The notes under the pieces were generated by a model, which did no database searches, was not told where the DNA came from, and saw only the letters and a list, made by a program, of their open reading frames with translations. From NCBI RefSeq assembly GCF_023008405.1, contig NZ_CP095376.1, positions 7,048,501-7,112,500 of the forward strand: a DNA stretch of 64,000 nucleotides. Direction: 5' to 3'. The stretch's first letter is position 1; every line of letters begins with the position of its first letter. Below, one piece after another: positions 53,512 through 60,611 of the stretch. The position numbers and the translations under genes are program-made. The DNA comes from Amycolatopsis sp. FBCC-B4732 (GTDB taxonomy: Bacteria; Actinomycetota; Actinomycetes; Mycobacteriales; Pseudonocardiaceae).

Positions 53512-54555
53512 CTACCAGGTACCGGCTTCGACGTGCTCCCACATGCCCAGAACGGCCTTGGCGACGACCACCGGACGCTCCATCTGCGCCACGTGCCCGG
53601 TCCGCGGGAGCACCAGCAGCCGCGCCCGCGGGATCGCCCGCGCGGTCCGCACGGCCCGCTTCACCGAGATGACGCGGTCCTCCCGGCCCCAGACCACCAG
53701 CGTCGGCGCCGTCACCCGCGGCGCGACCGACCACAGCGACGCCTTCCCGAGCGTCGACCAGGCCCGGAAGATGGCGAACGTGCTGCGGGCCATCGCGGGC
53801 GCCGCCCAGGTGAAGCCGGCGCGGGCGCCGTGCTCCTCGGTGAGCTCGTCGAGCCGGCTGTCCGGGAACCTCGACGGGTCCGCGAAGCAGAGCTTGATGA
53901 CCTGTGCGGCGCGTTCACGCGGGCCCAGCGCCGCGAGCTGGGCCCGCACGCGGGCGCCGACCAGCGGCAGGTAGGCGAGCGCCATCCGCGGGTCGGACAG
54001 CCGGCGCGGGTCGGGCCGCCGGTCGGGGACCGCCGGCGAGATGAGCGTGAGCGTCTTGACCAGCTCCGGGCGCCGCGCGGCGACGAGCAGCGCGATCGCC
54101 CCGCCCATCGAGTTGCCGAACAGGTGCACCGGCCCACCGACCGCGGCCGAGACAGCCGGAGCTTCGCCCCGGGGCGGGGACTCCGCCACCCGCGCCCCCG
54201 AAAAACCGGTTTCGATGTGCCGCGCGACCACGTCGGCGTGCGCGTCGAGGGTGAAGTCGAAGCCCGCTTCGGGCTCGGAGTAGCCGAATCCGGGCAGGTC
54301 GGGGGCGGTGCCGCCGGCGACCGGGGCGAGCAGCGCGGCCAGGTCGGTCCAGTTCGTCGACGAGCCGCCGAGGCCGTGGACGTACACCGCGGGCACGCCG
54401 TCGGGTCCCGGCGTGCGGCGGACGTGGAGCCGCGCGGTCCCGACTTCTTCGAAGGCCGCCGGCCACGGCGGTTTCAACGGCTCGAGAGACGGCAATTCCC
54501 TGGTCGACAGGGGCACGTGCGTCAGCGGCGCCCGCGCGGTCACGGCGGTGTTCAC
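53512..54555 (-). CDS. Alpha/beta hydrolase
   Basis: This 347-residue hydrolase has an oxyanion-hole segment VYVHGLGGSSTNW, nucleophile elbow LFGNSMGGAIAL (Ser near residue 174), acid in VVWGREDRVI and His in RTGHVAQMERP. The GTG at 54555 is preferred over an ATG 12 codons earlier, because those codons (TAT, CCA, CAT, CCT, GGT) are unlike the gene. It probably acts on an ester or lipid. It is divergent from the TetR gene at 54669, which may control it. Confidence 0.88.
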   Translation of the reverse strand: MNTAVTARAPLTHVPLSTRELPSLEPLKPPWPAAFEEVGTARLHVRRTPGPDGVPAVYVHGLGGSSTNWTDLAALLAPVAGGTAPDLPGFGYSEPEAGFDFTLDAHADVVARHIETGFSGARVAESPPRGEAPAVSAAVGGPVHLFGNSMGGAIALLVAARRPELVKTLTLISPAVPDRRPDPRRLSDPRMALAYLPLVGARVRAQLAALGPRERAAQVIKLCFADPSRFPDSRLDELTEEHGARAGFTWAAPAMARSTFAIFRAWSTLGKASLWSVAPRVTAPTLVVWGREDRVISVKRAVRTARAIPRARLLVLPRTGHVAQMERPVVVAKAVLGMWEHVEAGTW

Positions 54556-54668
54556 GGAACCAGGATGCCCGACCCGTGGCACGGCATACATACCGGCGAG
54601 TAATCTTCAGGACGACTTCACGCGGTGGCGACCCCGCCCGTCGAAGGTGTGAAGACGGGAGGATGAGC

Positions 54669-55295
54669 ATGACGGAGATGACGCGGCTGCAGCAGCGCGG
54701 GGTGCGGCTGCCCCGGACGGAGCGCCGGGCCCAGCTCCTCGCCGCGGCCCAGCGGGTCTTCGCCGAGAACGGCTACCACGCCGCCGCGATGGACGAGATC
54801 GCCGAAGTGGCCGGTGTCAGCAAGCCGGTTCTCTACCAGCACTTCCCCGGCAAGCTCGATCTGTACATCGCGCTGCTGGAGAGCCACGTCGACGAGCTGG
54901 TCAAGCGCGTGCAGACGGCGCTGGACTCGACCACCGAAAACCGCCAGCGCGTCCCGGCGACGGTCGGGGCGTTCTTCGACTTCGTCAGCGAGGACGCGGG
55001 CGCGTTCCGGATGGTGTTCGAGTCCGACCTGCGCGGCGAGCCGGCGGTCCAGGAAGCGGTCGACCGCGCGACGTCGGCGAGTGTGGACGCGATCACGGAG
55101 ACGATCACGGCGGACGCCGGCCTCGACGAGGACAAAGCGCGGCTGCTGGCGGTGGGACTGGTCGGGATGAGCCAGGTCAGCGCCCGGTTCTGGCTGCAGC
55201 ACCACCAGTCGATGAGCCAGGAGGAGGCGGTGGCCCTGACGGCCAACCTCGCCTGGCGCGGCATCGGCGGCGGCTTCCCCCTCAAGGACTCCTGA
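54669..55295 (+). CDS. TetR family transcriptional regulator
   Basis: This 208-residue protein has an N-terminal helix-turn-helix (MDEIAEVAGVSKPVLYQHFPGKLDLYIALL) and a C-terminal ligand domain. The second of three close ATGs is chosen because GGGAGG then lies six bases upstream. It takes the place of Rv3208, a TetR regulator near the DUF3152 gene in M. tuberculosis. A 55-bp palindrome follows eight bases after the stop. Confidence 0.92.
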   Translation: MTEMTRLQQRGVRLPRTERRAQLLAAAQRVFAENGYHAAAMDEIAEVAGVSKPVLYQHFPGKLDLYIALLESHVDELVKRVQTALDSTTENRQRVPATVGAFFDFVSEDAGAFRMVFESDLRGEPAVQEAVDRATSASVDAITETITADAGLDEDKARLLAVGLVGMSQVSARFWLQHHQSMSQEEAVALTANLAWRGIGGGFPLKDS

Positions 55296-55302
55296 CCCGG
55301 CA

Positions 55303-55357
55303 CTTTCATAGGGAAAGCTCCGCTTTGCGTCGCAAAGCGGAGCTTTCCCTATGAAAG
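55303..55357. terminator. 55-bp perfect palindrome between convergent genes
   Basis: Arms of 27 bases (55303-55329 and 55331-55357) are perfectly complementary around one central T. The centre is GCTTTGCGTCGCAAAGC; the outer arms read CTTTCATAGGGAAAGCTCC. It sits eight bases after the TetR stop and six bases from the stop of the convergent hydrolase, so it very likely ends both transcripts. The central 17 bases nearly equal those in the adnA-adnB palindrome. Confidence 0.85.
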
Positions 55358-55362
55358 ATGCG

Positions 55363-56280
55363 CTAGTGGCCGCGGGTGACGGCGGTCCGGACCAGGGTGG
55401 AGATGCGGCGGGCGACCTCGAAGGGGCGTTCCTGCGGGAGCATGTGACCCGCGCCCGGGAACCGGACGAACTCCGCGTGCGGCAGCTCGTCCGCGATCAC
55501 CTTCGCGTGCGCCAGCGGGCACAGCCGGTCGCGCTCCCCCGCCAGCACCACCGACGGCACGTCGCACAGCGCGCCCAGCCCGCCCACCCCGCGGTGGGCG
55601 GCGATCGCGTCCAGGAACAGCCCGGCGCTCGCCGGGTGCGCGCACAGCAGCTGCTCGACGACGCTGTCGACCTGCGCCCGCCCCGGGCGTGCCCCGAAGA
55701 CGAGCTGCCGGGCGCCCGAGCGGACCATCGCCGGCCGCAGCCGCAGCGTGTCCGACCGCAGCCGGGCGAGCAGGCGGGCCACCCGCGGCTCGAACCGCGT
55801 CACGCCGCGGCCGACCAGGCCCGGGAACCCCAGCGTCAGCTGGTCCATGTCCCCCGACGACGTCGCCACGAACGCCGCGCCCGCCAGCCGCTCCGACACG
55901 AGCTCCGGGTGCCGTTCGGCCAGCACCATGAGCGTCATGCCGCCCATCGAGTGCCCGGCCAGCACGAGCGGGCCCGACGGGACGCGGTCGGCGATCAGCT
56001 CGGCGAGGTCGTCGGCCAGCCGCGAGATCGTCGCCGAACCGGGGCGCGCGTGCGCCGAACCGCCGTGGCCACGCAGGTCGTAGCGCAGCACGCGCACGCC
56101 GGGGTCCAGGTGCGGCAGCACGAAGTCCCACGTCCGGTGGTCCTGCGTCCAGCCGTGCACCAGCACCAGCGTGACCGCCGAGTCGGCCGGGCCCGACTCC
56201 TCGACGTGCAGCGCGGCGCCGTCGCTCGCGACGAACCGGTGCCCGATCGAGGGGCCGCGCAGCCGCGACGCGGTCGTCAC
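55363..56280 (-). CDS. Alpha/beta hydrolase
   Basis: This 305-residue hydrolase has the oxyanion segment LVLVHGWTQDHRTW, nucleophile elbow LAGHSMGGMTLM (Ser near 105), acid in LAGERDRLCP and His in GAGHMLPQERP. The GTG start overlaps the stop of the diiron oxygenase gene upstream by four bases (GTGA), so the two form an operon. The fold is of the epoxide hydrolase/haloperoxidase class; the substrate is unknown but presumably linked to the oxygenase product. Confidence 0.88.
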   Translation of the reverse strand: MTTASRLRGPSIGHRFVASDGAALHVEESGPADSAVTLVLVHGWTQDHRTWDFVLPHLDPGVRVLRYDLRGHGGSAHARPGSATISRLADDLAELIADRVPSGPLVLAGHSMGGMTLMVLAERHPELVSERLAGAAFVATSSGDMDQLTLGFPGLVGRGVTRFEPRVARLLARLRSDTLRLRPAMVRSGARQLVFGARPGRAQVDSVVEQLLCAHPASAGLFLDAIAAHRGVGGLGALCDVPSVVLAGERDRLCPLAHAKVIADELPHAEFVRFPGAGHMLPQERPFEVARRISTLVRTAVTRGH

Positions 56281-57185
56281 CGGCCCGCCGGGAGCAGGAA
56301 CGACTTGCGCCAGAAGTACTTCCCGGGCAGCCCGACCAGGCCGGACTCCTCGAGGAACGGCATGATCTTCTCCCCCGCCCACGCGATCGTCCCCTGCCAG
56401 TGCGGGTTGTTCAGCGCCGCTTCGACGCCGTCGCGCGGCCGGATGCCGACCGCCTTGTAGACGTTCGGGTTGATGAACGCCCGCGTCACGAAGTACGAGA
56501 TCAGCGCGATGATGAACTGCTGGTAGGCGATCTCGGCCTTCGACAGCTTCGCCATGCCGCGCGTGACCTCTTCGCGGGCGAAGGTGACGTGCCGGGCCTC
56601 TTCGAGCACGTGGATCCGGTTGACCATCCGGACCAGCGGCTGGACGCCTTCGTCGTTCATCTGCTCGCGCTGCAGCCGGTCGAGGACCTCCTCGGCGACC
56701 AGGATCGCGCCGTAGCGCGCCGGGCCGTAGGAGATCGACGGCATCAGCTTCGCCAGCTTCCGCAGCCACGGCACCGGGCCGTAGGCGGGGCAGCCGATCC
56801 GCGACGCCATCCGCGCGAACATCGTCGAGTGCCGGCATTCGTCGGCGATCTCGGTGAGCGCGAACTGGGCGTGCGCGGACGTCGGGTCCTGCTCGTAGAC
56901 CTCCTTCAGCAGCATCTGCATCAGGAGGATTTCGAACCACAGCCCGGTGGTCGCGACGCTGGCGACCTCGTGCTTGCCCAGCTCGATGCGCTGCTCCGGG
57001 GTCAGCTCGTCCCACAGCTTCGTGCCGTACAGCGAGGAGCGTTCGTCCAGGATGAAGCGTTTGCCCTCGACCAGCGGCGCGGTCCAGTCGATGTCGACGT
57101 CGGGGTCGTAGAACTTGTTCGCCGACGACTTCAGCAGGCGTTCCGCGGTCTTGTCGCGGTCCGGTTCCTTCAGCGTCCGCGTCAT
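56277..57185 (-). CDS. Diiron oxygenase, AurF-like
   Basis: This 302-residue helical protein has carboxylate/His iron ligands in WFEILLMQ, EIADECRHSTMF, LVAEEVLDRLQ and VLEEARHVTFAREE. The pattern matches the AurF p-aminobenzoate N-oxygenase family. Such enzymes oxidise aryl amines or alkyl substrates using O2 and a di-iron centre. GGAAGGGG lies about nine bases before the ATG. It is divergent from a TetR gene, with a palindrome between, and coupled to an alpha/beta hydrolase. Substrate unknown. Confidence 0.82.
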   Translation of the reverse strand: MTRTLKEPDRDKTAERLLKSSANKFYDPDVDIDWTAPLVEGKRFILDERSSLYGTKLWDELTPEQRIELGKHEVASVATTGLWFEILLMQMLLKEVYEQDPTSAHAQFALTEIADECRHSTMFARMASRIGCPAYGPVPWLRKLAKLMPSISYGPARYGAILVAEEVLDRLQREQMNDEGVQPLVRMVNRIHVLEEARHVTFAREEVTRGMAKLSKAEIAYQQFIIALISYFVTRAFINPNVYKAVGIRPRDGVEAALNNPHWQGTIAWAGEKIMPFLEESGLVGLPGKYFWRKSFLLPAGR

Positions 57186-57216
57186 TGCCGACACCCCTTC
57201 CGCAATGTGTAACTTG

Positions 57217-57231
57217 AGGTAACAGTTACCT
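57217..57231. promoter_or_regulatory. Palindromic operator between the oxygenase and TetR genes
   Basis: AGGTAAC-A-GTTACCT is a perfect 7-1-7 palindrome lying 32 bases from the oxygenase ATG and 10 bases before the TetR ATG. A further GTAAC overlaps upstream. The size and place are typical of a TetR-family operator controlling both directions. Confidence 0.7.
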
Positions 57232-57240
57232 GTGCGTAGC

Positions 57241-58008
57241 ATGACCTTCGTGATCGAACGTGTCAAGCGCTCCGGCAAGCAGTCCAGCAAGGCCTCGCGT
57301 GGCGAGGAGACGACCGGCGACGCCCGGCGCGATCGCTGGCGCAAGCACCGGATCGCGCGGCGCAAGGAGTTCGTCGAAGCCGCGTTGCGGGCGCTCGACA
57401 CGCACGGCCCCGACCTCGGCATGGAGGACGTCGCCGCGGAGGCCGGCGTCACGAAACCGGTGCTGTACCGGCACTTCGACGACAAGGCCGACCTCTACGT
57501 GGCACTCGGCCAGCGCGGCACGGAGATCCTGTTCGAGCGGCTGATCCCGGCGATCAACGCCGAACTGGCGCCGGTGCCGCGGATCCGGATGGCGCTCGAC
57601 GCGTTCTTCACCGTGATCGAGGAGCACCCGAACCTGTACCGGCTGCTCGCGCACGGCCGCCCGGAGAAGCCGGTGTCGTCGGACGTCGTGGCCGAGGACA
57701 AGGAGCTGATCGCCTCGGCGCTGACCGCGCTGCTCGGCGACTACATGCGGATGTTCAACATGGACTCCGGCGCGGCCGAGCCGTGGGCGCACGGCATCGT
57801 CGGCATGGTCCAGAACACCGGCGAGTGGTGGCTGGACCGCCGGTCGATGGGCCGCGACTCGGTCGTGGAGTACCTGACGCAGATCATCTGGGCGGCCATC
57901 GACGGGCTGAGCCGCCAGCACGGCGTCGTCATCGACCCGAACCAGCCCCTGGAAGCCAACAAGGTGGTCCAGCTGGGCCGCGCCGAAGCGGTGGAGGAGA
58001 CCTCATGA
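57241..58008 (+). CDS. TetR family transcriptional regulator
   Basis: This 255-residue protein has a basic N-terminal extension (KRSGKQSSKASRGEE), a helix-turn-helix (MEDVAAEAGVTKPVLYRHFDDKADLYVAL) and a ligand domain rich in aromatic residues. The ATG at 57241 is taken, since the GTG at 57232 immediately abuts the palindrome; no clear ribosome site is seen, so leaderless translation is possible. Its stop overlaps the DUF4873 start (ATGA). It probably represses itself and the divergent oxygenase-hydrolase pair. Confidence 0.9.
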   Translation: MTFVIERVKRSGKQSSKASRGEETTGDARRDRWRKHRIARRKEFVEAALRALDTHGPDLGMEDVAAEAGVTKPVLYRHFDDKADLYVALGQRGTEILFERLIPAINAELAPVPRIRMALDAFFTVIEEHPNLYRLLAHGRPEKPVSSDVVAEDKELIASALTALLGDYMRMFNMDSGAAEPWAHGIVGMVQNTGEWWLDRRSMGRDSVVEYLTQIIWAAIDGLSRQHGVVIDPNQPLEANKVVQLGRAEAVEETS

Positions 58009-58322
58009 GCGAGCACGACGAAGACGGCTACAGCGGCGAAGCGACCCTCGTGGTCGACGGCGTATCCGTGTCGACGACGGTGGAGCTGCGCGGCTACTTC
58101 CAGCCGATCGACGGCTATTACCGCTGGTACGGCCGGGTGGCGGTGAACGAGGAGCTGACCAAGCTCGCCGGCGGCAAGAAGAAGCCGGTGTCGATCCAGG
58201 CGGGCGAGTACACGGCGGACGGCGAGCTGTCCGACCCGGACCCGTGGGGCCGCTACCGGATCATGGGGACGAGCACCCCGCCGTTCCACGTCCCGACGTC
58301 GCTCGAAGAGCTGAACGCGTAA
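58005..58322 (+). CDS. DUF4873 domain protein
   Basis: This 105-residue protein of the DUF4873 family has a compact beta fold (GYSGEATLVVDGVSVSTTVELRGYFQPIDGYYRWYGRV) ending GRYRIMGTSTPPFHVP. GGAGGAG six bases before the ATG fixes the start, which overlaps the TetR stop. DUF4873 domains are often attached to or beside flavin monooxygenases, so a partner role for the nearby oxygenase is a reasonable guess. Confidence 0.85.
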   Translation: MSEHDEDGYSGEATLVVDGVSVSTTVELRGYFQPIDGYYRWYGRVAVNEELTKLAGGKKKPVSIQAGEYTADGELSDPDPWGRYRIMGTSTPPFHVPTSLEELNA

Positions 58323-58342
58323 CGGCGAGGCGCTCGCGGGCC

Positions 58343-58792
58343 TCAGGGCAGACGCGGGCCGGGCAGCTCGACGCCCGGGATCAGGCCGTTGGCGATGTCG
58401 GTGGCGCGCCACTTCCGCACGGTCAGCTCGACGGCCGTGACCGGCGCGTCGAGGAACGGCGCCGCCTCCGGCACCTTCGCCACGAGCAGCTCGCGCACCC
58501 GCGCGCCACCCTCGGCGCCGACGACCTCGGCGAGCGCCTGGGCCTGCAGGAACGGCTGCATCGGCGAGCCGGTGGAGACGACCACCGAGACGACCGGGTT
58601 CTCCCGGATGGCGGCCAGCGTCCGGCCGCGGTCCTCGAGGACGAGGTTCAGGGTGAACTCGCCGCTTTCGGCGAAGTACACCCCGCCGACCCACGGCCCG
58701 GTGCTGCCCGAGGTGGCGAGGAACAACGACTTGTGCGCGGAGAGCGTGCTCCGCACGAGGTCCGCGACGGCGGACTGCTCGAGAGTGGTCAC
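58343..58792 (-). CDS. Pyridoxamine 5'-phosphate oxidase-like split-barrel protein
   Basis: This 149-residue flavin- or F420-binding split-barrel protein has SLFLATSGSTGPWVGGVYFAESGEFTLNLVLEDRGRTLAAI, followed by PVVSVVVSTGS. Family members bind FMN, F420 or haem and carry out small redox reactions. The GTG start has no clear ribosome site. It is convergent with DUF4873 over 20 bases. Confidence 0.8.
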   Translation of the reverse strand: MTTLEQSAVADLVRSTLSAHKSLFLATSGSTGPWVGGVYFAESGEFTLNLVLEDRGRTLAAIRENPVVSVVVSTGSPMQPFLQAQALAEVVGAEGGARVRELLVAKVPEAAPFLDAPVTAVELTVRKWRATDIANGLIPGVELPGPRLP

Positions 58793-58860
58793 CGGCCGAA
58801 GCTAGGTGGTGGGAAACCGACACACCAAGCGAAACACCACAATCCGGTGAACCGCGGCAT

Positions 58861-59234
58861 GCGAAAGGCCGTCACGGGCTCGCGCCGGCAACGCCGGGTC
58901 AGGCGCCGGGCGCGGCCGCCCCCCACCGGCATCGCGGCGCCCCCTCCACCCGAGCCGCCGGCAGCAGCTCGCCCGCCCCGATCCACGGCGCAGGCGCCGA
59001 GGGGGCCACTCGACCGGCCGACCTTCGACGCGCGAACCCGGGCATACGAAAGGCCACCCCGGGCTAACGCCAGGTCAGGCACCGAGCGCGGCCGCCCCCC
59101 ACCGGCATCGCGGCGCCCCCTCCACCCGAGCCGCCGGCAGCAGCTCGCCCGCCCCGATCCACGGCGCCCACCACGGCGCAGGCGCCGAAGGGGCTACTCG
59201 ACCGGCCGACCTTTCGACTCCCGAACCCAGGCAG
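58861..59234. repeat. Imperfect tandem repeat, unit about 185 bp, two copies
   Basis: Two copies (58861-59045 and 59046-59234) share long identical stretches, such as the segment around ACCGGCATCGCGGCGCCCCC and CTCGACCGGCCGACC. Each opens with CGAAAGGCC, the same bases that begin the terminator hairpin at 59240. The second copy has a short extra stretch around 59167. The minus-strand frame across it is Gly/Arg/Pro low complexity and unlikely to be a gene. Confidence 0.8.
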
Positions 59235-59239
59235 GCGAA

Positions 59240-59270
59240 AGGCCACCCCGGGAACGTCCCGGAGTGGCCT
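59240..59270 (-). terminator. Hairpin terminator after the DUF3107 gene
   Basis: AGGCCACCCCGGGA and TCCCGGAGTGGCCT form a 14-base stem with one mismatch and the loop ACG, starting 14 bases after the DUF3107 stop. Its left half is the seed of the adjacent tandem repeat. Confidence 0.7.
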
Positions 59271-59283
59271 TGGCCGCGAGGGA

Positions 59284-59514
59284 TCAGTCGCCGACGCCGA
59301 AGCCGACCTTGCGGACGTCGGACGGGGCGATCTCGACGTACGCGATGCGGTCGGAGGGGACGATGTACTTGCGCCCCTTCTCGTCGCTGATGCGGAAGAG
59401 CCCGTCACCGGCCGTCAGGGCCTCGGCGACCAGCTTCTCCACCTCTTCGGGAGACTGGCCACTGGACACCACCAGCTCGCGCGGTGTGTCCTTGATGCCG
59501 ATCTTGACCTCCAC
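59284..59514 (-). CDS. DUF3107 domain protein
   Basis: This 76-residue protein (MEVKIGIKDTPRELVVSSGQ..., IAYVEIAPSDVRKVGFGVGD) is conserved across actinobacteria; the M. tuberculosis homologue is Rv3208A. It is small, beta-alpha and cytoplasmic, of unknown role. The GTG start has GGAGG six bases upstream, ruling out the longer frame. It lies upstream of the repeat spacer and downstream of the ferritin-like gene on the same strand. Confidence 0.88.
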   Translation of the reverse strand: MEVKIGIKDTPRELVVSSGQSPEEVEKLVAEALTAGDGLFRISDEKGRKYIVPSDRIAYVEIAPSDVRKVGFGVGD

Positions 59515-59633
59515 GTGGGACCTCCGCTGGAAATTCGTAAGGGATGTGCTCGGCAAGGCTAACCGAACGGGCTCGTTCCGGTGGCGCATGACCGCGCCTG
59601 ACCGCGTCGTCAATTCCGGGTACTCCATCGGGG

Positions 59634-60287
59634 TCAGCCCAGGCCGAGCGCCTGCATGCGCTTGGTGTGCCCCTGCTGCAACCGCCGGAACAGCGCCGCA
59701 ATTCCGGAGAGGTCGCCGGAGCCGCCGATGATGAGCTCGGCCAGGCCGTCGCGCTCGGCGACGACGTACTGGGCCTGGGTCAGTGCCTCGCCGAGCAGGC
59801 GGCGGCCCCACAGGGCGAGTTTGTCGCGGGTCTTGGGGTCGGCTTGGATGCCGGCGGCCACTTCGCGCTCCGCGAACGCCGAGTGGCCGGTGTCGGCGAG
59901 GACGGTGAGCACCAGGTCCTTGGTCTCCGGGTCGAGCCAGCTGGCGATCTCGCGGTAAAGGTCCGCGGCCAGCCCGTCGCCCACGTAGGCCTTGACCAGC
60001 GATTCCAGCCACGACTTCGGCGGCGTCGAGGCGTGCCAGGCGTCGACCTGGGCCACGAACGGCGCCATCGCGTCCTCGATCTTGACGCTCTGGGCGGCCA
60101 GGTGCTGGGCCAGCAGCCCGTAGTGACCGATCTCGGCGGCCGCCATGGTCGCCAGGGCGGCGCGCCCGGCCAGCGTGGGGGCGGTGCGCGCGTCCTCGGC
60201 CAGCCGGTCGAAGGCGGAAAGTTCGAGGTAGGCGATCACACCCAGCAGGTCGACTACGCCTTCGCTGATCTCTTTCGGGTCGGTCAC
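59634..60287 (-). CDS. Ferritin-like helical protein
   Basis: This 217-residue all-helical protein has spaced acidic/His residues in [30 protein letters not shown] and [10 protein letters not shown], which suggest a di-metal ferritin-like site. Rv3210c in M. tuberculosis occupies this place; the family is sometimes labelled tRNA-hydroxylase-like. The GTG at 60287 is the most plausible start, since the longer upstream frame crosses the promoter region. It is divergent from the DEAD-box gene. Confidence 0.78.
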   Translation of the reverse strand: MTDPKEISEGVVDLLGVIAYLELSAFDRLAEDARTAPTLAGRAALATMAAAEIGHYGLLAQHLAAQSVKIEDAMAPFVAQVDAWHASTPPKSWLESLVKAYVGDGLAADLYREIASWLDPETKDLVLTVLADTGHSAFAEREVAAGIQADPKTRDKLALWGRRLLGEALTQAQYVVAERDGLAELIIGGSGDLSGIAALFRRLQQGHTKRMQALGLG

Positions 60288-60611
60288 GGCGGCCAGGGTA
60301 TCGCCGAAGCACCCGGACGTGCCGCGACGAGACCGATCCCACTGGCTCCGGCGCGGCGGGTACTGTCGAAAAACCGCTGACCAGGTACACTGTCTTTGAT
60401 AAAGAAGCTTCCGTACGTCATACCGACGTCGGGAAACAGGCAGGTCACGTGGCTTGCCGACGTACTGCAATGTGCGTGCACGCCTCTTCCGGCATTCCCG
60501 GGACGGACCGGTTCCGCGCTCCAGTTCAGCGCCAGGGACCAGGGTTTACTCCCGGTCGAGTGTCGAGCGGACCCACGGCTGTGCGCGCTGGTCACGAGAG
60601 AGGCGATCACC
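60288..60611 (+). promoter_or_regulatory. Divergent promoter region and long leader of the DEAD-box gene
   Basis: These 324 bases hold no convincing gene. A TACACT at about 60386-60391 could be a -10 element for the helicase. Downstream comes a relatively AT-rich stretch with ATA, CTT, GTA and TGT triplets in the helicase frame, unlike coding DNA. If transcription starts near 60395, the helicase mRNA carries a leader of over 200 bases, long enough for autoregulation or temperature control. Confidence 0.45.

Noticed and set aside
54556..54591. ATG start 12 codons upstream for the alpha/beta hydrolase
   Set aside because: The codons TAT, CCA, CAT, CCT and GGT in this stretch look non-coding compared with the rest of the gene.
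58789..59408. Two minus-strand frames across the repeat region
   Set aside because: Both are Gly/Arg/Pro low complexity, repeat with the DNA unit and have no convincing ribosome site.
60396..60611. TTG start giving a 637-residue helicase
   Set aside because: The added 72 codons include ATA, GTA, TGT, CTT and TTA and give a Cys-rich sequence unlike helicase N-termini; CTG at 60612 fits better.
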